A stretch of 64,000 bases of DNA from JADJLQ01 sp964405735 (lineage in GTDB: Bacteria > Bacteroidota > Bacteroidia > Chitinophagales > Saprospiraceae), in contig CAYOPD010000001.1 of the NCBI GenBank assembly GCA_964405735.1, positions 60,534 to 124,533 on the forward strand. The letters are read 5' to 3'. Of the stretch, positions 43,452-51,278 are shown piece after piece (within the stretch, counting starts at the first letter, position 1; every line of letters begins with the position of its first letter). The notes beneath the pieces were generated by a model. The model ran no database searches. It was not told the DNA's origin and was given only the letters and a program-made list of their open reading frames with translations. A program made the translations under genes and the position numbers.

Positions 43452-44239
43452 CTTGTTTCAATGGGTTTGGAAAAATCATAAAGCCTGGACATTCGGGTGG
43501 CATGCTCATCATAAGCTTCATTAAAAACGGCCGAGGCCTTTTCCGTGCCCGCCAGGCAGCTGGCTACGAGCGCTTTAGGAGGCTGGCCTCCAAGCGTAAG
43601 CAGGTTGGCGAGTTCCGCTTTGATGCAGTTGATCAGCATGACGGATCCAACGGTACTGCCCGGACTGACAGGAGCTTCCATGCCTTCAATGACAACCATG
43701 GCGTCTCCGGCGGGAGCGCCACTATCCAGCACCAGGTCGCTGAAATCAGTGAGTTTTTTACCGTCTGCCCTCCTGCTTTCACTTCGCCGGAGATGAGCCA
43801 GGGTGACAATGGAGACCACTTTTATGTTTTCTTTCCGGAAGATTTCAGCCATTTCGCAGGGGACAACATTGGTCCCCGAAGAGGATATGATCAGGGCCGT
43901 ATCCTCGGCAGACAACCTGAAATTACGCAGGATCTTTTCAGCCAGTCCCGGCAAATTTTCGATAAACATGGCCTGTCGTTGCCCGTTGGCGCCGGTGACC
44001 AGGTTGTGAAAGGTCATGGACAATTCAACGATGGGATTAAACCCCGGATAAGAACCATACCGGGGCCACATCTCCTCCACCATGATCCTGCTGTGCCCGG
44101 AGCCAAAGAGATGAACCATCCTTCCTTCCAGGATTGACCCGGCAAACCACTTAGCGGCCTCCAGGATTTTCGGATGCTGGGCTCTCACTCCTTCGGCCAG
44201 GGCGATGCATTTATCAAGATATTGATCGGTCAGGCTCAT
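43439..44239 (-). CDS. SIS-domain sugar isomerase-like protein (UPF0309 type)
   Basis: A 266-residue protein started at the ATG at 44239 (MSLTDQYLDKCIALAEGV), which overlaps the ROK gene stop as ATGA; the 34 extra codons upstream in frame are the tail of the ROK region in another frame. It has the SIS phosphosugar fold: MVHLFGSGHSRIMVEEMWPRYG, ALIISSSGTNVVPCEMAE, KVVSIVTLAHLRRSESR and GDAMVVIEGM. It closely follows the UPF0309 pattern, which binds phosphosugars such as hexosamine phosphates. With the adjoining ROK kinase it suggests phosphorylation and conversion of an amino sugar. Confidence 0.85.
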   Translation of the reverse strand: MSLTDQYLDKCIALAEGVRAQHPKILEAAKWFAGSILEGRMVHLFGSGHSRIMVEEMWPRYGSYPGFNPIVELSMTFHNLVTGANGQRQAMFIENLPGLAEKILRNFRLSAEDTALIISSSGTNVVPCEMAEIFRKENIKVVSIVTLAHLRRSESRRADGKKLTDFSDLVLDSGAPAGDAMVVIEGMEAPVSPGSTVGSVMLINCIKAELANLLTLGGQPPKALVASCLAGTEKASAVFNEAYDEHATRMSRLYDFSKPIETRWPR

Positions 44240-45123
44240 GCGTTTAAATATTCGGCAGCAAAGATACCTGCCCCGGTCGCCCCTGCAAACGGACCAAGTT
44301 CGGCTGTTTTGATTTCCATTTGTTTTCCACCCGGCCTCCATTCGTATTCATCCAGGAAACGGAGAAGGGGGTCCATTAACTGCCTGCCTGAAGAAGTGAT
44401 GCCCCCTCCAAGCACCACTGCCTGAGGTGACAAAATGTTTGCCAGGCCTGCAATGGCGATAGCCAGGGCCCTTACCGATTCAATCCAAATCCGCCGGGCA
44501 TGCGCATTCCCTTCCGCTGCAGCCTTTACCAAATCGCTGGTGGTGACATATTTGCCGCCCGTTCTGGCTTTGACGGTGGAATCTCCGATCGCATCTTCCA
44601 GGCTGCCTGGCATGCCCGTGATGGATCGGAATGCACTGTGCATATCAACGCTTAAGTGGCCAAGGTGCCCTCCTACCTGATGATGGCCGGTAAACAATTT
44701 ACCATGAATAAGTATACTTCCGCCTACCCCGGTACCCAGCGTCAGCATGATCGCATGCTCATATCCCCGCGCGGCGCCGATCCGGCTCTCTGCAACCATG
44801 GACGCATTGGCATCATTGAGGACCCTGGCCTGTTTACCGAGGAATTGGCTCCATTCCAATCCTTCAAGGCCTGGGAGCCGGCCGGGCATATAGTTGATGC
44901 GGGTGTTGCCTGAATCCGGGATGCCCGGGGCAGAAAGCCCAAGGCTCGAAATCCCGGGATGATTTTTCAACATGGAATCGAGCATTTTTTTTACTTCATC
45001 CATCCAGGATTTGGTCTTCCCATCATCCTTTGTGGGGCTTTGAAATTTTTCCACCACTTCAAAACCAGGGTCCAAAACGACCGCCTTTATATTGGATGCT
45101 CCTATATCAATGCCTGCAATCAC
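44236..45123 (-). CDS. ROK-family sugar kinase lacking the usual zinc site
   Basis: A 295-residue protein starting at a GTG (IAGIDIGASNIKAV, the ATP phosphate-binding loop). The catalytic Asp is D104 in VLNDANA, and LTLGTGVGGSILIHGKLF is typical. The ROK zinc signature (CxCGxxGCxE with GE-GH) is replaced by GGHLGHLSVD...GMPGSLEDAIG: the cysteines are absent and only the Gly and Glu positions remain. Relatives with this GxPGSLE variant exist in Bacteroidota, so it is probably active. It is likely a hexose or amino-sugar kinase. It is translationally coupled to the SIS gene. Confidence 0.85.
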   Translation of the reverse strand: MIAGIDIGASNIKAVVLDPGFEVVEKFQSPTKDDGKTKSWMDEVKKMLDSMLKNHPGISSLGLSAPGIPDSGNTRINYMPGRLPGLEGLEWSQFLGKQARVLNDANASMVAESRIGAARGYEHAIMLTLGTGVGGSILIHGKLFTGHHQVGGHLGHLSVDMHSAFRSITGMPGSLEDAIGDSTVKARTGGKYVTTSDLVKAAAEGNAHARRIWIESVRALAIAIAGLANILSPQAVVLGGGITSSGRQLMDPLLRFLDEYEWRPGGKQMEIKTAELGPFAGATGAGIFAAEYLNA

Positions 45124-45138
45124 GATTCAATAAAGACT

Positions 45139-45927
45139 TTATATGTTAATTGTATTATATTGACCATCAGACAATTGCCATCCTCCATCTACATGAATCA
45201 CTTCCCCACTTATAAAAGAGGAAAGATCGGATAACAAAAACGCCGCGGTCCCGGAACAATCTTCCGGTTTACCCATTCTACCTCCGTCGAGTGGCTGTTT
45301 GGTTTTTATAAATGCCTGTATGGCCGGGTCCTCCTGGGCACGGATGGACATCCCGGTCGCGATCAGGCCCGGGGCAATGACATTTATCCGGATATTGGAT
45401 TTGGCATAATAAGCCGCGATGGATTTTGAAAATCCTTCCACGCCGGCTTTAGCAGCAGCGTAGGCATGGGTTGAAAAAAAATGTGGAGAAGGCGAAGAGG
45501 CCAATACCGAACCCATATTCAATATAACCCCGGGTAAATGGGCATCCAACCAGTACCGGATGAGGGCCCTGTTGGAAAGCATCATGGATTTAAGGTTCAG
45601 GTTCATGGTATATTCCCACCCTTCCACGCTCAGAAGGTGAAGCGGACCATCACCGGCTTTCCTGCCAGATCCCCCGGCGATGTGATAAAGTCCATGGATT
45701 TGTCCCAGCGTGGCCTTTGCTTTGGAAAGCACGTTGTCCACGGAGCTTTCGCTTCCTGCATCGGCCTCCATATAGGTAAACGGTCCGGATGAAACAGGAA
45801 GGTCCTCCGGAGCCCCGAGTCCGCTCGCAAAAACGCTTGCTCCTTCGCGCAGGAAAACCAGTATGGCGGCCCTTCCAATCCCACCAGAGCCCCCCATGAC
45901 CAGGATATTTTTATTTTTCAGCATCAT
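45139..45927 (-). CDS. SDR-family oxidoreductase
   Basis: A 262-residue protein if started at the ATG at 45927 (MMLKNKNILVMGGSGGIG); an ATG at 45948 would add seven residues. It has the cofactor motif GGSGGIGR, HIAGG in place of NNAG, a catalytic YAAAK, the glucose-dehydrogenase-like LIATGM loop and the C-terminal ISGEVIHVDGGWQ typical of SDRs. It is the first gene of the operon that continues with the ROK kinase 15 bp downstream, so a sugar or sugar-acid substrate is plausible. Confidence 0.85.
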   Translation of the reverse strand: MMLKNKNILVMGGSGGIGRAAILVFLREGASVFASGLGAPEDLPVSSGPFTYMEADAGSESSVDNVLSKAKATLGQIHGLYHIAGGSGRKAGDGPLHLLSVEGWEYTMNLNLKSMMLSNRALIRYWLDAHLPGVILNMGSVLASSPSPHFFSTHAYAAAKAGVEGFSKSIAAYYAKSNIRINVIAPGLIATGMSIRAQEDPAIQAFIKTKQPLDGGRMGKPEDCSGTAAFLLSDLSSFISGEVIHVDGGWQLSDGQYNTINI

Positions 45928-46017
45928 AAACGGATGATTTCCACCCATCGGGACAACAGCGAGTTCAATAGGAATCCACTGGTGTGCCGAATGCTTAAAG
46001 ATAGGATATTAAATGTT

Positions 46018-46272
46018 TCAGTTGAGATTCGCCTGGTCTTCCTGCTCGGCTTCCATTTTCTTCCGGTTTTTGTACCAGATATAACCCAACAGGCCAACCA
46101 AAAGGTAAGGCATTCCAAGCATATACAAAATGCCTGCGTTGATGGTGCGGCCCATCGTACCGCCGTCTTCCAGGTTTGATTCCAGGGACATCCGGCACAT
46201 CGGACATTGTGCCAGGAGGGACTCCGCCACGAAGAGTAAAACAAAAGCCACCAGTACACCGGTCCATTTCAT
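46018..46272 (-). CDS. Small CPMC-motif membrane protein at the end of the oxidase operon
   Basis: An 84-residue protein with a signal peptide (cleavage after LLAQ), directly followed by CPMCRMSLESN (C23, C26), then one transmembrane helix (YMLGMPYLLVGLLGYIWY) and a charged tail. It belongs to the small proteins that accompany cytochrome oxidase and DUF420 genes in Bacteroidota. The CxxC placed just after export suggests copper or thiol handling for oxidase assembly, but this is inference. A strong -7 match directly precedes the ATG, so it may also have its own nearly leaderless promoter. Confidence 0.75.
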   Translation of the reverse strand: MKWTGVLVAFVLLFVAESLLAQCPMCRMSLESNLEDGGTMGRTINAGILYMLGMPYLLVGLLGYIWYKNRKKMEAEQEDQANLN

Positions 46273-46276
46273 CGAT

Positions 46277-46284
46277 CAAAGATA
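46277..46284 (-). promoter_or_regulatory. Possible Bacteroidota -7 element next to the CPMC gene start
   Basis: TATCTTTG on the minus strand, an exact TAnnTTTG match, ends four bases before the ATG at 46272. Transcription from it would begin at or near the ATG. A TTTTC stretch lies about 16-19 bp upstream, a weak -33 candidate. Confidence 0.45.
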
Positions 46285-46308
46285 CGCGGACGCTGCCAGA
46301 AAATCAGC

Positions 46309-46854
46309 TTACATGCAACTTCTTAACATCAGGTAAGCCAGAGGGCCGGACAAGGCAATATACAACCATAAAGGGAAGGTCCACCGGGCCAGTGCGCGGT
46401 GTTTTTCGATCTGGCCGGTAAATGCCCGGATGAAGGTAAATAACACCACCGGAAGGATCAGGCTGGCCAGGATCACATGTGTAATGAGAATAAAAAAATA
46501 AACATAGCGGATATTGCCCACATGGCAATAACGCGTCTCCGGAGTGGTCAGGTGATAAATGATGTAAGAAACCAGGAACAGGCCGGACAGGACCATGTTC
46601 AGGATCATAATCCTTTTATGCCAAAGAATTTTTTTATGTTTTACAAAATAATATGCGAGCATCAGGCCGAGGGCGGTAAGGGCATTCAGGGACGAATGCA
46701 GCGGGGCCAAGAACCGGAAATCAACCGCAGTATCAATATGAAAACGTCTCAGGGAGGCAACGACGAGCACGACGATCACTGAAAAAACGATGGCAATCCT
46801 GTTTAATTTTTTCGCAAGAGCCGGGTTGAATGCCGGGACCGGGGATTTTGGCAT
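46309..46854 (-). CDS. DUF420 (CtaM-like) membrane protein for oxidase assembly
   Basis: A 181-residue protein with five predicted transmembrane helices and the DUF420 pattern: SSLNALTALGLMLAYYFVKHKKILWHKRIMI, a central SYIIYHLTTPETRYC, then FFILITHVILASLILPVVLFTFIRAF and HRALARWTFPLWLYIALSGPLAYLML. Conserved His residues lie at helix ends. The Bacillus relative CtaM is needed to assemble caa3 oxidase. Its position 10 bp past an LTA-synthase-like gene in the oxidase operon supports an assembly role. Confidence 0.88.
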   Translation of the reverse strand: MPKSPVPAFNPALAKKLNRIAIVFSVIVVLVVASLRRFHIDTAVDFRFLAPLHSSLNALTALGLMLAYYFVKHKKILWHKRIMILNMVLSGLFLVSYIIYHLTTPETRYCHVGNIRYVYFFILITHVILASLILPVVLFTFIRAFTGQIEKHRALARWTFPLWLYIALSGPLAYLMLRSCM

Positions 46855-46863
46855 AGGCTGGGT

Positions 46864-48795
46864 TTAACGGTCGACCGTCAGTTTATTATTGATAATTCGT
46901 TGGTTGTATTGTTGTATGACTGCCTGCTGGAAACGGAGCACTTCGTTTTCCCGCTCAGCAGTCAGTTTGGTCCTGTTTTCGCCCAGGGACCAGGAACTCC
47001 GGATGTCGTATACTCCTGTGATCTTATTTCCGTCAAAAAGACTCAGTCGGTCGTTACGGTCAATGATCTGGTATTGTTCATTGTTGAAATGCAGGGCAAA
47101 CGGACTCGCTTTTTCATCAAATATGCTGTTCCCAAAGGCAACGAAGGGCTGGTCAAAATGAAGATAATCCAGGATGGAAGGCATGATATCGGTTTGCTGG
47201 GTGACTTCCCTGTGCGTTTTTCGCAGCGGGTCACCGGGATTGAAATAAATGATCGGGATGGCAAAAGCACCCACCGGGCTGTTATACTTTTCAGACCAGG
47301 CCACGGTAGAATGGTCGGCGGTAATCACAAAGACGGTATTCCGGTACCAGGGTTTGGTGGAGGCGGCCTCAAAAAATTTACGCAGGGCCATATCGGTGTA
47401 TGAAACGCAGGCATGCACGGGAAGCTTACCTTCCGGGAATACCCCCGCGTAGCGTGCGGGCACCTTAAACGGGTGATGAGAAGACAGGGTGAAACAAACC
47501 CCGAGGAATGGCGGGGTAAAGGTATCCAACTGGCGGCTGAAGTACTGCAGGAACTCCTCATCCCAGATGCCCCATATTCCGTCATAATCCGCATCATTTC
47601 CATACTCGTCCCTGCCATAATACTGATCGAAACCGGCAATTTTAGAAAAAGCCTGGAAACCCATTGAACTATTTGGAGCACCATGGAAAAAAGCGGAGCG
47701 GTAGCCTTTCGTTTTGAGAAGGGAAGCCAGGGAATTGATTTTATTCAGGCTGTTGTGGGACAAGACATAAGGCAGGACCAGGGAAGGAATGCCGGCCAGG
47801 ATGGAAGGCATGGCGTCAATGGATTTGCGGCCATTGGCGAAAGCGTTGGTACAATACAGGCTTTCCTGCATCAGGCTATCCATGAAAGGGGTATATCCCT
47901 TGTATTTCCCATCTTCAAGGCCAGGATTCAGAAAACCGGAATGTTCGCGGGAAAGGCTTTCGATAATAAGGATAACCACATTTTTCGCCTGGAAGGGCAG
48001 GCTGTCGGCATAATGCTTAACGGGATTAAAAACCTGAACGGCCTCTGCTTCTGGCATATAAACCTTTTCCGGATAGGCTTTTTTATCAAAGGTCCGGATT
48101 AGGCTGAAAGGGGTATTCAGGACCAGAGGCATCAAATCAGGGCGACTCACATATTTGCCGGCATTGCTCAGGGTGATCGGCCGGGTAGAATGCAGAAACC
48201 CTCCCCGCATACCCGCGATACTCAGACCGGTCATGCCACTCAGCAGGACCAGGTGTACAAAACTAAACAACCAGGGATTGGGCAAAGAAGTGATATACAA
48301 TGGAATCCTCCGGTACAGTTTATAAAACAGATAAAGAAGCCCTGCCGCAAGCAGAAAAACATAGCCGTTTTCTCCGGCGAAACTCATCATGATCTTCAAT
48401 ACATTCGATTCCCCGGCCCAATGGGCAAAATCGGCGGTGATCCGCTTAAGGTTGTACCTGAAGTAAAAAAAATCAACCGCATTGAGGATCAGGCAGATCC
48501 CGTTGACAGAAAGGAATGCGGCGTCGTAAATCCTCTGGTAGGATGGGTGACTGATCAGTTCCTTCACCGGGAATAAGGCCAGCAGGATAAACAGGATATT
48601 GGTATAAGCTATGGCCGACGTGTCAAAAAGAAGGCCACCAATGATGATTTCAGGCCATTCGTCAAGCGGAACAAAGCCAAAAGTCTTATAATTCAGGATA
48701 TAAAAAATGACCCGGCAAAGCATATAAGCAGCGTATACCAGGCCCAGGCGGAGTGCAAGAGTATAAAGACTGTTTTTGGCAGAGCGTAGTCGCAT
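46864..48795 (-). CDS. LTA-synthase-like phosphoglycerol transferase/sulfatase-fold protein
   Basis: A 643-residue protein, started at the ATG at 48795 (MRLRSAKNSLYT); the frame also has a TTG six bases upstream. The N-terminal third holds about five transmembrane helices. The periplasmic alkaline-phosphatase-like domain has NVVILIIESLSREHSG, GRKSIDAMPSILAG (likely Ser nucleophile), HGAPNSSMGF, LSSHHPF and VFVITADHS with metal-binding Asp and His. It should transfer phosphoglycerol or phosphoethanolamine-type groups to an envelope lipid or glycan. Bacteroidota lack lipoteichoic acid, so the acceptor is unknown. Its place between oxidase genes is unusual. Confidence 0.83.
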   Translation of the reverse strand: MRLRSAKNSLYTLALRLGLVYAAYMLCRVIFYILNYKTFGFVPLDEWPEIIIGGLLFDTSAIAYTNILFILLALFPVKELISHPSYQRIYDAAFLSVNGICLILNAVDFFYFRYNLKRITADFAHWAGESNVLKIMMSFAGENGYVFLLAAGLLYLFYKLYRRIPLYITSLPNPWLFSFVHLVLLSGMTGLSIAGMRGGFLHSTRPITLSNAGKYVSRPDLMPLVLNTPFSLIRTFDKKAYPEKVYMPEAEAVQVFNPVKHYADSLPFQAKNVVILIIESLSREHSGFLNPGLEDGKYKGYTPFMDSLMQESLYCTNAFANGRKSIDAMPSILAGIPSLVLPYVLSHNSLNKINSLASLLKTKGYRSAFFHGAPNSSMGFQAFSKIAGFDQYYGRDEYGNDADYDGIWGIWDEEFLQYFSRQLDTFTPPFLGVCFTLSSHHPFKVPARYAGVFPEGKLPVHACVSYTDMALRKFFEAASTKPWYRNTVFVITADHSTVAWSEKYNSPVGAFAIPIIYFNPGDPLRKTHREVTQQTDIMPSILDYLHFDQPFVAFGNSIFDEKASPFALHFNNEQYQIIDRNDRLSLFDGNKITGVYDIRSSWSLGENRTKLTAERENEVLRFQQAVIQQYNQRIINNKLTVDR

Positions 48796-48806
48796 CGGCA
48801 AAAACG

Positions 48807-49310
48807 TTATTTGCTGGTTACGAGGAAGGCAAGGTGTTCAACCAGTTTCCGGCGCTCAACCGGATCGGTGAGGTTATAAGAATTCAATATTTCCGATTTT
48901 TTATTTACGAGTACAAAAGTACAGGTATTCTGCTCGCCGGGCATAGGAAGCCGCTGATCCGGGAGAAGGAGCAGGATGTCTTGTTTTTTCCATTGCTCGA
49001 TTTGCCGGGGAGGAAACCGTTGTTCAAAAGTGCTGTCGTTCAGGATCACAAACTGAATCTTTTCCTGCGCAAACTGGTCAATAAGGGCTCCGGTAAGTTC
49101 CGCATCGTCACAGGCGGAGCCGATTACCCGATAGTTGAATTCTCCACGGATCCGGCTTTCCAGTTCGCTTTCTAAACTTCCCTTTGGGCTTAATTCGACC
49201 AGGGATTGTTTCCTTAACCGGGATCCCTGGAAAGAATAATACAGGGATATGGCAGGTAAAGCAAGAAGGATGAAGAGGGAGATCCAGAAAGCCAGTTTGT
49301 TTTTTTTCAC
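48807..49310 (-). CDS. Membrane-anchored Sco-like thioredoxin-fold protein without copper ligands
   Basis: A 167-residue protein, started at the GTG at 49310, which is preceded by AGGAGG at five bases; a TTG at 49334 that overlaps the subunit IV stop is the alternative. It has one N-terminal membrane helix (LAFWISLFILLALPAISLYY) and a periplasmic domain whose C-terminal half (TFVLVNKKSEILNSYNLTDPVERRKLVEHLAFL) reads like the end of Sco/thioredoxin-like proteins. The CxxxCP copper motif of Sco is absent; single Cys residues occur in IGSACDD and QNTCTF. The position after subunit IV and ahead of DUF420 is where Sco is found in relatives. The Sco link is inference. Confidence 0.6.
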   Translation of the reverse strand: MKKNKLAFWISLFILLALPAISLYYSFQGSRLRKQSLVELSPKGSLESELESRIRGEFNYRVIGSACDDAELTGALIDQFAQEKIQFVILNDSTFEQRFPPRQIEQWKKQDILLLLPDQRLPMPGEQNTCTFVLVNKKSEILNSYNLTDPVERRKLVEHLAFLVTSK

Positions 49311-49330
49311 CCCACCCTCCTGTTTTGGAA

Positions 49331-49756
49331 TCAATGGATTTCCTGGATATCCAGGGTTTCCGCGGGTTTTTTCTCACCCTGAGGCTGTATGGATGTCTTT
49401 ACCTCTGTCTTGTTCTTTGTTCTTACATAATCCCTGTAGTTGAACCAGGCATTTCCTTCATTGAAAAAAGCAATCATGGCCCAGACCAGCAGCAGCATGG
49501 GCAGAAGGACGGCCAAAGCCAATCCTCTTACTTCATAACGCATGTGCATAAACTCGTATACAATAAAATAAGCCTTGTACATGCTCAGGCCGATCATCAA
49601 CGGATACATGATGAATTTGGGAAGGTGGAAGCCGGAAATCACGTGGCCGTTGCCAAACAGGGCGATGAACACTTCGATCAGCGTGATGACCCCCAGCAGG
49701 ATCAAACCCTTGAAAACGACCTTTTTGCTTTCTTCGTAACTGAGATGAGCTGACAT
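49331..49756 (-). CDS. Cytochrome c oxidase subunit IV family protein
   Basis: A 141-residue protein with three predicted transmembrane helices (VVFKGLILLGVITLIEVFIALF, YPLMIGLSMYKAYFIVYEFMHM, GLALAVLLPMLLLVWAMIAFF) and a polar C-terminal tail. The pattern matches the bacterial subunit IV/CtaF-like family (prokaryotic COX4), which stabilises the oxidase core. The order after two subunit III genes is the usual one in Bacteroidota. Confidence 0.88.
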   Translation of the reverse strand: MSAHLSYEESKKVVFKGLILLGVITLIEVFIALFGNGHVISGFHLPKFIMYPLMIGLSMYKAYFIVYEFMHMRYEVRGLALAVLLPMLLLVWAMIAFFNEGNAWFNYRDYVRTKNKTEVKTSIQPQGEKKPAETLDIQEIH

Positions 49757-49805
49757 ATCTTTTTCTGTTGCTTTTTAGATTAATGAATTAAAGGATTGGT
49801 CTGAA

Positions 49806-50681
49806 TTAAAGCAGGTAAAATACCAGGAACACAAATACCCAGACCAGGTCCACAAAGTGCCAGTAAAGGCCAATTTTTTCAACCATTTCATAACCGTTTT
49901 TCCTTGCCACATAGACCCCGCTTGCGGCATTGATGGCGATGATGGCCAGAAACAGCACTCCCGAAAAGACGTGAAAACCGTGAAAACCGGTGATAAAAAA
50001 GAACAGCGCGCCGAAGGCTTTTGGCCCGAAGGCAAGCTGTTTTACCTGGCCCGCATCAGGGCCTTCCGTGACCCGGTATTTGCGAAGATCCCATTCCCCG
50101 TCGTGTTTGTGTATCAGGTAAGAATCGCCCTTTTTGAAGGTCTCTTCCACGCCGTCTTTCATGACCGGGGTCCCGTCGGCATTGATGTACACTCCGGTTT
50201 CCATATGGCGGCTGAAGGGGTTACGATGGATGCTTACATGTTCTTTAGCAAGCAGGGTCGTCCATTCCCAGGCCTGGCAACTCAGGAAGGTGATCCCGCC
50301 CAGGATGGTCAGCAACATCCAGAAGACGACTCCTTTTTTGTTTTCCCGGTGGCCCTCCTGCACGGCGCGAACCATGGTGACCGAACTGATGATCAGCACA
50401 AAGGTCATAAAGGTCACAAAGATCAGCGGGGCCTTGCCGGAATAAAACGGAATGGTTTCAAACACATGGTCCGGCAGGGGCCAGGTAGGCATACTGAACC
50501 GGAGCGCTCCGTATGAAATCAGGAATCCGGAAAACGTAAACGCATCGGAGAGCAGGAAGTACCACATCATGAGCTTTCCATAGCTCGCCTTGAAGGGTTC
50601 TTTGCCTCCACCCCATAAATTACCCCCTTCCTGATGGGTGTGCTCTTCATGGACTCCGTCTTTGATTGTTTCTGTGGTCAT
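49806..50681 (-). CDS. Cytochrome c oxidase subunit III
   Basis: A 291-residue protein with the COX3 seven-helix pattern: KLMMWYFLLSDAFTFSGFLISYGALRF, FMTFVLIISSVTMVRAV, WMLLTILGGITFLSCQAWEW, FGALFFFITGFHGFHVFSG and a final YWHFVDLVWVFVFLVFYLL. Between helices there is an 80-residue insert (IHRNPFSRHMETGVYINADGTPVMKDG...), a predicted soluble loop longer than in model subunits. It is the larger of two adjacent subunit III genes. It helps maintain proton uptake and core stability in the inner membrane. Confidence 0.92.
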   Translation of the reverse strand: MTTETIKDGVHEEHTHQEGGNLWGGGKEPFKASYGKLMMWYFLLSDAFTFSGFLISYGALRFSMPTWPLPDHVFETIPFYSGKAPLIFVTFMTFVLIISSVTMVRAVQEGHRENKKGVVFWMLLTILGGITFLSCQAWEWTTLLAKEHVSIHRNPFSRHMETGVYINADGTPVMKDGVEETFKKGDSYLIHKHDGEWDLRKYRVTEGPDAGQVKQLAFGPKAFGALFFFITGFHGFHVFSGVLFLAIIAINAASGVYVARKNGYEMVEKIGLYWHFVDLVWVFVFLVFYLL

Positions 50682-50699
50682 GTATGCTGAATTATAAAA

Positions 50700-51278
50700 T
50701 TATTGTTGAATGATCATAAACGATAAAAGATAAACCCAAAGCACATCGACGAAATGCCAGTAATGACAAACCAGTTCAAACCGGTGCCGCCTTTTCTCTG
50801 TGACTGCAAAGGGCAGGCCGAAGGCGTGGATTCCTGCAACCATCAGGGCCGCTATGCCACCCAGGATATGCGCCAGGTGAATGCCGGAAATCGCATAAAA
50901 AAAAGATCCCGAAGGATTGCCTTTCAATTCGATTCCATAGCTGTAAAGTTTAAGCCAACCCTGGTATTGAAGTACGGCAAAAGCCAGTCCAAGAACCAGC
51001 GTGCCTACCAGGAAGCCTTTGTATTTCAGCTCCAGGCCTTTTTTGTATGAAGTATAGGACAAATGAAGGGTCAGGCTGGAAATCAGTAAAACCAGGGTGC
51101 TGACGAAAAACAATTGGGGCAACTTATATTCCAGCCAGTTGCCGGCTCCCCGCCTGACCACATAAGCGCTGGTCAGGGAAGCAAACATCATGGCAATGCT
51201 GCCCATGGCCGCCCAGAGCGCGAATTTTTGCGGGTGGATGCCGAATCGGTTTACCGGTCTCGTCTGGGTTATAGCCAT
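50700..51278 (-). CDS. Short cytochrome c oxidase subunit III paralogue
   Basis: A 192-residue COX3-family protein with five predicted helices (NRFGIHPQKFALWAAMGSIAMMFASLTSAYVVRR, LFFVSTLVLLISSLTLHL, FLVGTLVLGLAFAVLQYQGW, FFYAISGIHLAHILGGIAALMVAG, LVCHYWHFVDVLWVYLLSFM). It keeps the conserved YxxSGxHxxHVxxG-like and YWHFVDVLWV blocks. It overlaps the heme O synthase gene by 10 bp. Tandem long and short subunit III genes are found in several Bacteroidota oxidase operons; whether both are in one complex is not known from sequence. Confidence 0.9.
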   Translation of the reverse strand: MAITQTRPVNRFGIHPQKFALWAAMGSIAMMFASLTSAYVVRRGAGNWLEYKLPQLFFVSTLVLLISSLTLHLSYTSYKKGLELKYKGFLVGTLVLGLAFAVLQYQGWLKLYSYGIELKGNPSGSFFYAISGIHLAHILGGIAALMVAGIHAFGLPFAVTEKRRHRFELVCHYWHFVDVLWVYLLSFMIIQQ

